Shown one piece after another: positions 33,612 through 42,390 of a stretch of 64,000 nucleotides of DNA. Each line of letters begins with the position of its first letter. The first letter of the stretch is position 1. The translations under genes were made by a program, and so were the position numbers. The stretch is from Verrucomicrobiota bacterium (lineage in GTDB: Bacteria; Verrucomicrobiota; Verrucomicrobiia; Limisphaerales; JADJPG01): NCBI GenBank assembly GCA_016713365.1, contig JADJPG010000002.1:62001-126000 (forward strand), in the 5' to 3' direction. Below the pieces are notes generated by a model. The model had not been told where the DNA came from. It saw nothing but the letters and a program-made list of their open reading frames with translations, and did no database searches.

Positions 33612-34499
33612 TCAGCGATGGGCGTCTTTTGCCGGCGCGGAATTTTCGTTACTTCCGCCGAGGCTCTTCCAAAGCTTGTCGAGAATGCCGCGGAGTTTCA
33701 CGGCGTCGCTCCAGCTATCGGGAAGTTGATGGAGATTGTAGCCGCTGGAGGCAGGACCCATTTCCGGCACGACGTAGATTTCGCGACCGGCCTGGTTGCC
33801 TTGCAGCCAGACTTGCAGGCATTTCTTCGCGAAGGGAAGCCAGTCTTCGAGTTCAGGCGAGACGCGGCCGCGTCCGTCGGTGACGGGCACCTGGCAGTGT
33901 TGGCCGTTGAAGGGACGGAAATGGAATTGGTTTGCGAGTTGGATGAGATCCGGCCGCACGAGCAGGCGTTCCCAGAAGGGCGGCGCGAGATGTTTTACGA
34001 CGGCGATGTGCGAGAAATCCCAGTGAAACGGAGCGGCTTGGCGGTGACGCGCTGGTAACCTTCGGCGAGTGCGTAAACTTTCTCCGGCGTCTCGGTGCAG
34101 GTGTCGCGATGAATCTCAACGGACGGCTGAAGCTTTGAGCGCCTCGCCTTCGAGCATTACACGCAGGGCCATGCGGACGGCGTCGCTGGAGGTCGTGTCG
34201 TGGTCGCCGAGCTGGATGTTGATCAGCTTGGCGCCGGCGTCCTTGTTCTGCATGAGCAGCGGGCGGAAGTCGTCCGGCTTTGCGGAGGAAAAGTAGCCAA
34301 CGATGATCAGGCCGTATTTCTCGGCGAGCTTGCGGTGCTTGGGCGTGGCGAGGTCGGTGAAGCCGTCGAAGCCAGCTTCCTTCACCGCTTCGATTTTCTT
34401 TTCGAGCGGCCAGGGTTTCTTGGCGTTGGGCGTGTCACGAAGGGACCAGAGATTTGCGATGTGGCGGATGCACGGCTTGCCAGAGTTTGCTTGAGCCAT
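33612..34499 (-). CDS. TIM-barrel sugar phosphate isomerase/epimerase-like protein (two frameshifts)
   Basis: From ATG 34499 (MAQANSGKPCIRHIANLWSL): KKIEAVKEAGFDGFTDLATP, KHRKLAEKYGLIIVGYFSSA and KLINIQLGDHDTTSSDAVRM read as the first strands and helices of an AP-endonuclease-2-like TIM barrel. An extra base near 34133 shifts the frame. The continuation LQPSVEIHRDTCTETPEKVY is followed by a missing base near 34022, then WDFSHIAVVKHLAPPFWERL and the last frame RPDLIQLANQFHFRPFNGQH to 33612. VEIHRDTCTET and WDFSHIAV supply typical metal/substrate-site residues (E, H, D, H). About 295 residues when joined. Substrate unknown. Confidence 0.75.
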
Positions 34500-34728
34500 A
34501 GGTTGGTGGCGGGAGTTTAAGCAACAAACGGTCGTAGACGTAAAGAAAAGTCGCAAAAATCATGCGTGGATTCGCGTTTTGCGATGACTTCGACGTGACG
34601 GTTCATGGTGATTCGAGACGCGAGAACCGTCGGGGTGTGCGGGTCGTGGTCTCGTGCGGTCGTGATTACATTCTCGTGGGTGGCGTGATGCAAATGGCGT
34701 CAGGCTTGCCGGAAAAGCCCGTCTCTCT

Positions 34729-35244
34729 ATGCTCCCGCCCGTGCAGCTCGAACCGCCCAATACCCATCATCTGCGCGCCGCGATTGGCTGGCTGGAACTC
34801 GGCAGTCATGTCGAGGCGGGCGAGGAGCTTGCCCGCATCGCGCCGGAGTTCCTGGAGCATCCGGACGTGCTGGAGGTGCGCTGGGAGATTTGCGCAAAAG
34901 GCGCGAGCTGGGACGCGGCGTTGAAGGTGGCGGAAGCAATGGTGCGCGTGGCGCCGCAGCGTAGTTCCGGCTGGGTTCACCGAGCGTACGCCATGCGCCG
35001 CGTGCGGCACGGCGGATTGCAGCTCGCCTGGTCGTTGTTGCGGCCGGCGGTGGAGATGTTTCCCAAGGAGGAGATCATTCCCTACAACCTGGCCTGCTAC
35101 GCGGCCCAGCAGGGACGGCTGGACGCGGCGTGGGATTGGCTGGAGAAATCGATTTCGGTCTGCGGGGACGTGAAGGTAATCAAGCAGCGGGCGCTCGTGG
35201 ACACTGACCTGCAGCCGCTCTGGGAACGCATTCGCAAGCTGTAG
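34729..35244 (+). CDS. tetratricopeptide-repeat protein
   Basis: 171 residues, no signal peptide. TPR-like helical pairs: AAIGWLELGSHVEAGEELAR, VLEVRWEICAKGASWDAALK, AYAMRRVRHGGLQLAWSLLR and PYNLACYAAQQGRLDAAWDW. It matches the small cytoplasmic TPR proteins common in Verrucomicrobia. It is divergent from the isomerase-like gene across a 229-bp gap (34500-34728) in which I see no other gene. Confidence 0.75.
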   Translation: MLPPVQLEPPNTHHLRAAIGWLELGSHVEAGEELARIAPEFLEHPDVLEVRWEICAKGASWDAALKVAEAMVRVAPQRSSGWVHRAYAMRRVRHGGLQLAWSLLRPAVEMFPKEEIIPYNLACYAAQQGRLDAAWDWLEKSISVCGDVKVIKQRALVDTDLQPLWERIRKL

Positions 35245-35314
35245 GGCGGGCTGGGAGATTCGGCTGCGAAATTCTTTGCACAAAATTCCGGCGGGCTACG
35301 TCTAGTTTCCTGTC

Positions 35315-37678
35315 ATGCAGTTCCGATTTCCTCAATTGATCGCGTGGGCGTTGGTGGCGTTTGCCGCCGGGTCCGCCGAAGCCGCCGTTTTCAAGTCCGC
35401 TCGCAGCGCAAAAGGATCCGCTCACGCCGAGATTTCCTACGAGCGCCAGATCGTGCCGCTGCTCGACAAGTATTGCTACAGTTGTCACGGCAACGGCAAA
35501 AAGAAGGGGGACTTCGCGCTCGACATCTACAAGGCGCAGGCTGACGCGGTAAATGATCCGAAGGCATGGGAGAAGGTGCTGGAGAACATGCGCAGTCACA
35601 CCATGCCGCCCGAGGAAAAGCCCCAGCCGAAATTGGAGGAGGTGGAACTGATTTCCAAGTGGATCGAGGCGCAGGTGTTTGCGTGTGACTGCGACAATCC
35701 GGATCCGGGTCGCGTGACGTTGCGGCGTTTGAATCGCGCCGAGTATAACAACACGATTCGCGATCTCGTCGGCGTGCCGTTTCAGCCGGCGGATGATTTT
35801 CCGGCGGACGACTCCGGCTACGGCTTCGATAACATCGGCGACGTGCTGTCCGTTCCTCCGGTGTTAATGGAGAAGTATCTCGCCGCTGCGGAGAAGATCA
35901 TGGAGGCGGCGATTGTTGCGGAAGATCCGGCCAAGGCGCGCATTCGACGTTTCGCCGCCAGCGAACTGGATGGCTCGGCGCCGACGGACATCATCGATGG
36001 CGGCGGCAAAAAGCTGACGCGCGAGGGCGACATTTTTGTCCGGTTCACGGTGACGCAGCCGGGGGAATACGCCTTGCGCGCGATGGCCTACGGCGACCAG
36101 TTCGGTCCCGAGCCGCCGAAGATGAAGTTCCGCCTGAACAAGGAGGATCTACAAACCTTCGATGTTCCGTCGGAGTCGGATAAACCGCAGCTCTTCGAAG
36201 TAAAGGTCAAGCTCGCCGCCGGCACGAATCGATTCTCTGCCGCCTATCTCAACAATTTGGTTAACAACTCGGACAAGGATCCAAAGAAGCGCGGCGACCG
36301 GAATTTGAACATCGAGTATCTCGAAGTCGCCGGTCCGCTCGACGTGCCGCTGCCGCCGTATCCGGAGACGCATCGGCGCATCTTCTTCACGGACGGAGCT
36401 CCGACGAACAAAACCGAGTACGCACGAGCCATCGTCCAGCGTTTCGCCACGCGCGCCTTCCGGCGTCCGGCCACGCCGGAGGAGGTCGATCGGCTGGTCA
36501 AGTTCGTCCAGATGGCGACAAAGCAGGGCGACACGTTTGAACGTGGAGTGCAACTCGCGCTGGAGGCGGTGTTGGTGTCGCCGAACTTCCTGTTCCGCGG
36601 TGAGCTTCAGCCGGAGCCGAACAATCCGAAGGCGGTTCATCCGATCAACGACTACGCGCTGGCGTCCCGGATGTCCTACTTCCTCTGGAGCACGATGCCG
36701 GATGCGGAACTGTTCGCGCTGGCCGAGAAAGGGAAGCTGCGCAGGAACCTGGATGCGCAGGTGAAGCGGATGCTCAAGGATCCGAAGTCGCGCGCGCTGG
36801 TGGAGAATTTCGGCGGCCAATGGCTCCAGCTGCGCAATTTGCGCATCGCATCGCCGGACGCGAAGACGTTCCCAGGTTACGACGACGCGTTGCGCCTGGC
36901 GATGCAGCACGAAACGGAAGCGTTCTTCGAACACATCGTGCGCGAAGACCGGCCGGTGCTCGATTTCCTGAACGCGAATTACACGTTCGTGAACGGGCGT
37001 CTCGCGAAGCACTACGGAATCGACGGCGTGGACGGCGAAAAGTTTCAGCGCGTGAGCCTGAAGGGAACCGGTCGCGCCGGCGTACTGACCCAAGGCGCGA
37101 TTCTCACCCTGACCTCGAATCCCACGCGCACCTCTCCGGTGAAACGCGGGAAGTATGTCCTGGAAAACATTCTCGGCACGCCCCCGCCGCCGGCGCCGCC
37201 GAACGTGCCGGAGCTTCAGGAAGTGAAGTTGACAGGAACGCTGCGTCAGCGGCTGGAGCAGCATCGCGAGAATCCAACGTGCGCCTCGTGTCACGCGCGC
37301 ATGGACCCGATCGGTTTTGGCTTTGAGAATTTCGACGGCATCGGAGCCTTCCGCCAGAAGGACGAGGATTTCCCGATCGATCCGTCCGGTCAGCTCGTGA
37401 GCGGCGAATCGTTCAACGGCGCTCCGGCACTGGCGACGATGCTCGCGAAGAGCAAGCGCGATGAGTTTGTCCGCTGTCTGTCGGAAAAGATGCTGACTTA
37501 CGCCATCGGTCGCGGACCCGAATTCTACGACAAGTGCGCGCTCGACGAGATCTCGAAGGGCGTGTCCAAGAAAGGCTACCGCTTCTCCAGTCTCATTCTT
37601 GAGATCGTCCGCAGCGTCCCTTTCCAGCAACGTCGTGGCGAAGCCGAGCGCTTGAGCGCGTCGGTCGCCACGCCGTAA
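35315..37678 (+). CDS. secreted c-type cytochrome of the DUF1587/1592/1595/1588/1585 family
   Basis: 787 residues with a signal peptide ending GSAEAAVF. The PVC-type cytochrome domain has the heme motif CYSCHGNG (about residues 52-59). The usual order then follows: DUF1587 (RRLNRAEYNNTIRDLVGVPF), a carbohydrate-binding-like insert (FTVTQPGEYALRAMAYGDQF), DUF1595 (FATRAFRRPATPEEVDRLVK), DUF1592 (EAVLVSPNFLFRGE, ASRMSYFLWSTMPDAELF), DUF1588 (SNPTRTSPVKRGKYVLENIL, CASCHARMDPIGFGFENFDG, which has a second CxxCH) and DUF1585 (EKMLTYAIGRGPEF). Such proteins are abundant in Planctomycetes and Verrucomicrobia and are linked to periplasmic oxidation, often in polysaccharide use; a specific substrate is not known. 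The usual DUF1552 partner is not adjacent. Confidence 0.92.
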   Translation: MQFRFPQLIAWALVAFAAGSAEAAVFKSARSAKGSAHAEISYERQIVPLLDKYCYSCHGNGKKKGDFALDIYKAQADAVNDPKAWEKVLENMRSHTMPPEEKPQPKLEEVELISKWIEAQVFACDCDNPDPGRVTLRRLNRAEYNNTIRDLVGVPFQPADDFPADDSGYGFDNIGDVLSVPPVLMEKYLAAAEKIMEAAIVAEDPAKARIRRFAASELDGSAPTDIIDGGGKKLTREGDIFVRFTVTQPGEYALRAMAYGDQFGPEPPKMKFRLNKEDLQTFDVPSESDKPQLFEVKVKLAAGTNRFSAAYLNNLVNNSDKDPKKRGDRNLNIEYLEVAGPLDVPLPPYPETHRRIFFTDGAPTNKTEYARAIVQRFATRAFRRPATPEEVDRLVKFVQMATKQGDTFERGVQLALEAVLVSPNFLFRGELQPEPNNPKAVHPINDYALASRMSYFLWSTMPDAELFALAEKGKLRRNLDAQVKRMLKDPKSRALVENFGGQWLQLRNLRIASPDAKTFPGYDDALRLAMQHETEAFFEHIVREDRPVLDFLNANYTFVNGRLAKHYGIDGVDGEKFQRVSLKGTGRAGVLTQGAILTLTSNPTRTSPVKRGKYVLENILGTPPPPAPPNVPELQEVKLTGTLRQRLEQHRENPTCASCHARMDPIGFGFENFDGIGAFRQKDEDFPIDPSGQLVSGESFNGAPALATMLAKSKRDEFVRCLSEKMLTYAIGRGPEFYDKCALDEISKGVSKKGYRFSSLILEIVRSVPFQQRRGEAERLSASVATP

Positions 37679-37745
37679 CGCAGTTCGGGAGAATAGAGAT
37701 TCAGGTTGGTGCGTCTGAGCTTCTTTGCTAAACGTTCCGCCATCT

Positions 37746-39860
37746 ATGACTCCTGAACTTACTTTATCGCTCCGTACCTTGCTGGCCGTGACAGCTGCCT
37801 GCGCCTTCGCTGGACAGGTTTCTGCAGCTGACGCCCAGGCCAAGCCCAAACCCACGCCGCCCGCGCATCCCAATGGACCCGAAGCCGCCGCTGCGGACGT
37901 CGCGAAGATGACGCCGGCCGCCGGCCTAGAAACCAAGCTCTTCGCCTCCGAGCCGATGGTCGTGAACCCGGCGGACATGGATGTGGACGAGCGAGGTCGC
38001 GTGTGGATTACCGAAGGCGCTAATTACCGGTCCACCTTCCAGCGCTGGGGCGTGCTGCGTCCGGGCGGTGACCGCATTGTGATTCTCGAAGACAAGAATC
38101 GCGACGGGAAGGCGGACAGGGAAACGGTCTTCTACCAGGACATGACCATCAACACCGCGCTCGGCATCTGCGTGCTCGGCAACAAGGTCATCGTCTCGTC
38201 GTCCCCCTACGTCTTTGTGCTCACGGACACGAACGGCGACAGCAAGGCCGACAAGCGCGAGTTGCTCTTCGAAGACACTTCGAAGGGCGACCACGATCAT
38301 TGCACGCACGCCTTTGTCTTCGGTCCGGACGGCAAACTGTATTTCAACTTCGGTAACGAAGTGCGTGAACTGCGCCGGCCGAAAGGTGGCACCCTGGAGA
38401 TCCCATTGAACGGACCGGTGCCGAAGCATGAGTCGGAAACCATCGTGGACCTTGCGGGGAATCCCGTGAGGACCAACGGAAAGCCGTATCGTCAGGGCAT
38501 GGCTTTCCGCTGCAATCTGGACGGCAGTGAGTTTGAGTCCGTCGGCTGGAACTTCCGCAATAACTACGAGCTCGCGGTCGATTCCTTCGGAAACATCTGG
38601 CAGTCCGACAACGACGACGACGGCAATCGTGGTGTGCGCATCAACTTCGTGATGGAGTTCGGCAACTACGGTTTTACTGACGAGATGACTGGCGCGAGCT
38701 GGGGCACGATTTGGAAGAAGGCGCAGGCCAAGGGCGCACCGGAAGAGGAACGCGGGCTTTATCATTTCCACCAGTTCGATCCTGGAGTGGTGCCGAATCT
38801 TCTCCAGACCGGAAACGGTTCGCCGACGGGCATTGCCATTTACGAAGGCAAAAACCTCCCCGAAGTCTTCCGCAATCAGATGATTCACTGTGACGCCGGT
38901 CCGCGCGTCGTCCGTGCGTATCCGGTCACGCCGAGCGGCGCCGGCTACACGGCGAAGATTGAGAACGTGCTCACCAGTCCGGACTCCTGGTATCGTCCGT
39001 CTGATGTGTGTGTGGGTCCGGACGGCGCGCTCTACATCGCAGACTGGCATGATGCCGGCGTCGGCGGTCACAACATGGCCGATCGCAAACTCGAAACCAT
39101 GACCGGCCGCGTCTATCGCGTCGGCGAGAAGGGCGGACGCATCGAGATTCCGAAGCTGAATTTGAAGTCGGCGAAAGGCTGCGTGGCCGCGCTGCAATCT
39201 CCGAACATGGCGACGCGTTATCTGGCGTGGACCGCGTTGAACAAGATGCAGGGCAAAGCCGAGAAGGAACTCGTGAAGCTCTGGAAGAGCGACGACGCCC
39301 GCATGCGCGCCCGCGCGATTCAGCTGCTTGCCCGCATCAAAGGGCAGGAGAAGAAGTATGTCGAAGCGGCGCTGGCGGATTCCGATGCGAACCTCCGCAT
39401 CGTCGGCCTGCGCATGGCTCGCGCGCTGAAGATGGACGTCATCCCCTACGTGAAGCAGCTCAGCAAAGATCCGTCAGCGCACGTCCGCCGCGAATGCCTC
39501 ATCGCGCTCCGCCATAGCCAGTCGCCTGACGCCACCGCGCTCTGGGTGACGCTCGCGCAGCAGCACGACGGCAAGGATCGTTGGTATGTCGAGGCGCTGG
39601 GCATCGCGATGGACAAGCAGGAGAACAAGTTCTTCGACGCATGGCTCGCCGCCGTGGGCGACAACTGGAACACGCCGGCTGGTCGCGACATCATCTGGCG
39701 CAGCCGTGCGAGCAAAGCTCCGACGCTGCTCGCGAAGCTGGTGACCGACAAGAACACCAGCGCCAAGGACAAGGATCGTTATCTGCGCTCGCTCGATTTC
39801 ATCACGGGTCCAGAGAAGGAAGCGGCGTTGATCGAGATCAGCACCGCGGCACTGCCGTGA
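37746..39860 (+). CDS. secreted PVC-type beta-propeller/HEAT protein, without the C-terminal heme domain
   Basis: 704 residues from ATG 37746, signal peptide ending AGQVSAADA. The N-terminal 'membrane-bound dehydrogenase' propeller has ASEPMVVNPADMDVDERGRV, RIVILEDKNRDGKADRETVF, HAFVFGPDGKLYFNFGNEVR and DVCVGPDGALYIADWHDAGV. From about residue 480 HEAT-like repeats follow (RMRARAIQLLARIKGQEKKY, AHVRRECLIALRHSQSPDAT). Relatives usually continue into a CxxCH heme domain and are near 1000 residues; here the protein ends at ISTAALP with no CxxCH. It may pair with the cytochrome gene 67 bp upstream, which would supply the heme. Confidence 0.85.
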   Translation: MTPELTLSLRTLLAVTAACAFAGQVSAADAQAKPKPTPPAHPNGPEAAAADVAKMTPAAGLETKLFASEPMVVNPADMDVDERGRVWITEGANYRSTFQRWGVLRPGGDRIVILEDKNRDGKADRETVFYQDMTINTALGICVLGNKVIVSSSPYVFVLTDTNGDSKADKRELLFEDTSKGDHDHCTHAFVFGPDGKLYFNFGNEVRELRRPKGGTLEIPLNGPVPKHESETIVDLAGNPVRTNGKPYRQGMAFRCNLDGSEFESVGWNFRNNYELAVDSFGNIWQSDNDDDGNRGVRINFVMEFGNYGFTDEMTGASWGTIWKKAQAKGAPEEERGLYHFHQFDPGVVPNLLQTGNGSPTGIAIYEGKNLPEVFRNQMIHCDAGPRVVRAYPVTPSGAGYTAKIENVLTSPDSWYRPSDVCVGPDGALYIADWHDAGVGGHNMADRKLETMTGRVYRVGEKGGRIEIPKLNLKSAKGCVAALQSPNMATRYLAWTALNKMQGKAEKELVKLWKSDDARMRARAIQLLARIKGQEKKYVEAALADSDANLRIVGLRMARALKMDVIPYVKQLSKDPSAHVRRECLIALRHSQSPDATALWVTLAQQHDGKDRWYVEALGIAMDKQENKFFDAWLAAVGDNWNTPAGRDIIWRSRASKAPTLLAKLVTDKNTSAKDKDRYLRSLDFITGPEKEAALIEISTAALP

Positions 39861-39872
39861 CGGGCTGACGGC

Positions 39873-42365
39873 TTGTGCCGCATCGACGGTCGCGATAACC
39901 TCCCGCCGTTGAAACCGAAGAAGAAACATTCCAGCCGCGCCGGCCAGTCCGGCGCGGCTGCTTCGTTTCCAGCTCCAGAGCTGGACGCTTCCTCCGGCTC
40001 CAGGCGACGCTGGTTCCGATTCATCGCGCTCTTTGTGCCTGTCGTCGGATTGCTTCTCCTCGAACTGTTGCTGCGCGTGCTCGGCGTTGGCTATCCGACC
40101 GCGTTTTTTCTCAAGACCGAGGTGAACGGTCGCGCGATGTACATCGAAAACCAGCAGTTCTCGCGACGCTACTTTCCGCCCGGTCTCGAACGCACGCCGC
40201 AGCCGGTGATGTTCCCGGTCGAGAAACCGGCCGACACCATCCGCATCTTCGTCCTCGGCGAATCCGCCGCGATGGGCGACCCGGAACCGGCTTATGGACT
40301 CGCGCGCATCCTCGAAGTGCTCCTGCGCGAGGCGATGCCTGGAAAGAAGATCGAAGTCATCAACGCCGCCGTCACGGCGATCAATTCCCATGTCGTCCGC
40401 GAGATCGCGAAGGACTGCGCGGGCAACGGCGGCGATTACTGGATTCTCTACATGGGCAACAACGAGGTCGTCGGCCCGTTCGGCGCGGGGACGGTTTTTG
40501 GCGATCAGACACCCGGCCTAGGCGTGATTCGCGCGAACCTCGCCCTCAAGTCCACCCGGCTCGGCCAGCTCTTCGATGCGCTGCGTTACCAGCTCGGCGC
40601 GAAGTCCACTGCGCCCTCGAGCTGGGAAGGAATGGAGATGTTCCTGCACCAGCAGGTCGGCCGCAATGATCCGCGCCTGGCGAAAGTCTACGCGCACTTT
40701 GAGGCGAACCTGCGCGACATCATCCAGCTTGGTGAACGTTCCGGCGCGAAGGTCATTGTCAGCACCGTGGCGGCGAATCTGAAGAACTGCCCGCCGTTCG
40801 CGTCGCAACATCGTGTCGGCTTTGGTGGCGGGGAGCAGGCGGAATGGACGAAGGCGCGTGACGCCGGAATCGGTTTCGAATCCAAGAGCGACTTCGCTGC
40901 GGCGCTGAAGGAATACGAACGCGCTCTGAAGCTCGACGATCAATTTGCGGAGATGTGGTTCCGCGCGGGACGCTGCCAGCTTGCGCTCGGTCGCTTCGAT
41001 GAGGCGCGGAAGAGCTTTGAGCGCGCGCTGGATTTGGATGCGCTCCGCTTTCGCGCCGACCCGGAGATCAATCGCCTGAACGCCGCTGCGTCGAAGGAGC
41101 GTGCGGCGGTGGACGCCATCAGTCTCATAGCCACGAACAGCGTGAACGGCATCGCTGGCGAGGAACTGTTCTACGAGCACGTGCATTTCAACTTCGCCGG
41201 GAACTACCTGCTGGCCCGCGCGTATGCGGCGCAGATTCTCGGCGATGCGGTGAAGACGGCGAAGGTGTTGTCCTCGGAGGAATGCGCGCGACGCCTCGCG
41301 TTCACGGACTTCAATCGCTACCGCGTGCTGGACGAAGTGCGCGAGCGGTTGAGGCAGCCGCCTTTCAACGCGCAGTTGAATCATGCCGAACGCGACGCGC
41401 GCTTGGGCCGCGAACTGGCCAAGCTCGACCGCGCTTCGTTCAGCAATGCCGTGCAGATGTATGAAGAGGCCATCGCGCGTTCGCCGGATGATGCTGTACT
41501 GCACGAAAACTTCGCCACTTTGCTGCAGGATTTCGGGCGCGAGCCGGACGCGCAGAAGCACTGGCGTCGCGTCATCGAGCTGCTTCCGCACAGCGAGGTT
41601 GGTTTCTTCGGCCTCGCGAACCTGCTCGATGCGGAAGGGCGCGCGGAGGAGGCCGTGGCACTTTACCGTGAGGCGCTCCGGCTTCGCCCACGGTCCGCAG
41701 AGACCCGCAATGGATTGGCGCTGGCGCTGGCGAGTCAGGGTCGATTCGACGAGGCGTTCGCGGAGTATGAGCGGTTGATCCAGATTGCGCCGGGGTTCGT
41801 CGAGGCGCGGATCAATCTCGGGCTCACACTGGCCGGGCAGGGGAAGCATCAGGACGCGGCGCGGCAGTATCTCGAAGTCATCCGCCTGCAATCGAACAAC
41901 GTTCCGGCGCGGGTGAACCTTGGGAAACTGTTCGCGGTGCAGGGCAAGCACGCGGACGCGGCGAACTATTATCGCGAATCGATCCGCCTGAAACCGGAAA
42001 GCGCCGTGGCGCACTACAACCTCGGCAACGCCCTGACGGCGCTGGGCGATGCGGAAGCCGCGATGAAAGCCTACGCCGAGGCCGTGAAATATGGACCGAC
42101 GCTTGCAGAGGCGCGCTACAATCTGGCGCTCGGTCTTGCGCGACTGAACCGGAACGCCGAAGCCCTGGAGCAACTCGCCGAAGCGGTCCGTTTGAAGCCG
42201 CGCTTTGCCGAGGCGCGCTTCAATCTCGGCGTGGCTTACGCGAAAGCCGGTCGTTTCGCCGAAGCCGTGGAACAATTCCGCGAAACCCTCCGCCTCGACC
42301 CGAACAACGCCGCAGCGAAGAAGTTTCTGGAGCAGGCGCAGGCGAAGTTGATCCAAGGACAATGA
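39873..42365 (+). CDS. membrane-anchored SGNH-hydrolase-like and TPR protein
   Basis: 830 residues from TTG 39873 (a later TTG at 39907 is possible). A membrane anchor FIALFVPVVGLLLLELLLRV (about 50-70) is followed by an SGNH-like domain: IRIFVLGESAAMGDPE (nucleophile Ser), YMGNNEVVGPFG (Asn block) and YEHVHFNFAGNYLLA (His block). Another 12 or so TPRs follow, from YERALKLDDQFAEMWFRAGR to FRETLRLDPNNAAAKKFLEQ. The catalytic-looking part is interrupted by a TPR pair (about 310-390), so repeats are inserted in the domain as well as following it. It may act on, or scaffold, extracytoplasmic glycans; the substrate is not known. Confidence 0.8.
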   Translation: MCRIDGRDNLPPLKPKKKHSSRAGQSGAAASFPAPELDASSGSRRRWFRFIALFVPVVGLLLLELLLRVLGVGYPTAFFLKTEVNGRAMYIENQQFSRRYFPPGLERTPQPVMFPVEKPADTIRIFVLGESAAMGDPEPAYGLARILEVLLREAMPGKKIEVINAAVTAINSHVVREIAKDCAGNGGDYWILYMGNNEVVGPFGAGTVFGDQTPGLGVIRANLALKSTRLGQLFDALRYQLGAKSTAPSSWEGMEMFLHQQVGRNDPRLAKVYAHFEANLRDIIQLGERSGAKVIVSTVAANLKNCPPFASQHRVGFGGGEQAEWTKARDAGIGFESKSDFAAALKEYERALKLDDQFAEMWFRAGRCQLALGRFDEARKSFERALDLDALRFRADPEINRLNAAASKERAAVDAISLIATNSVNGIAGEELFYEHVHFNFAGNYLLARAYAAQILGDAVKTAKVLSSEECARRLAFTDFNRYRVLDEVRERLRQPPFNAQLNHAERDARLGRELAKLDRASFSNAVQMYEEAIARSPDDAVLHENFATLLQDFGREPDAQKHWRRVIELLPHSEVGFFGLANLLDAEGRAEEAVALYREALRLRPRSAETRNGLALALASQGRFDEAFAEYERLIQIAPGFVEARINLGLTLAGQGKHQDAARQYLEVIRLQSNNVPARVNLGKLFAVQGKHADAANYYRESIRLKPESAVAHYNLGNALTALGDAEAAMKAYAEAVKYGPTLAEARYNLALGLARLNRNAEALEQLAEAVRLKPRFAEARFNLGVAYAKAGRFAEAVEQFRETLRLDPNNAAAKKFLEQAQAKLIQGQ

Positions 42366-42390
42366 CTATAATCGTTGAACATTTGATCGT

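Noticed and set aside
33084..34058. 324-residue plus-strand ORF
   Set aside because: It runs antisense to ankyrin fragments and to the isomerase-like gene, where the opposite strand gives recognisable protein in several frames. Its own translation shows no motif.
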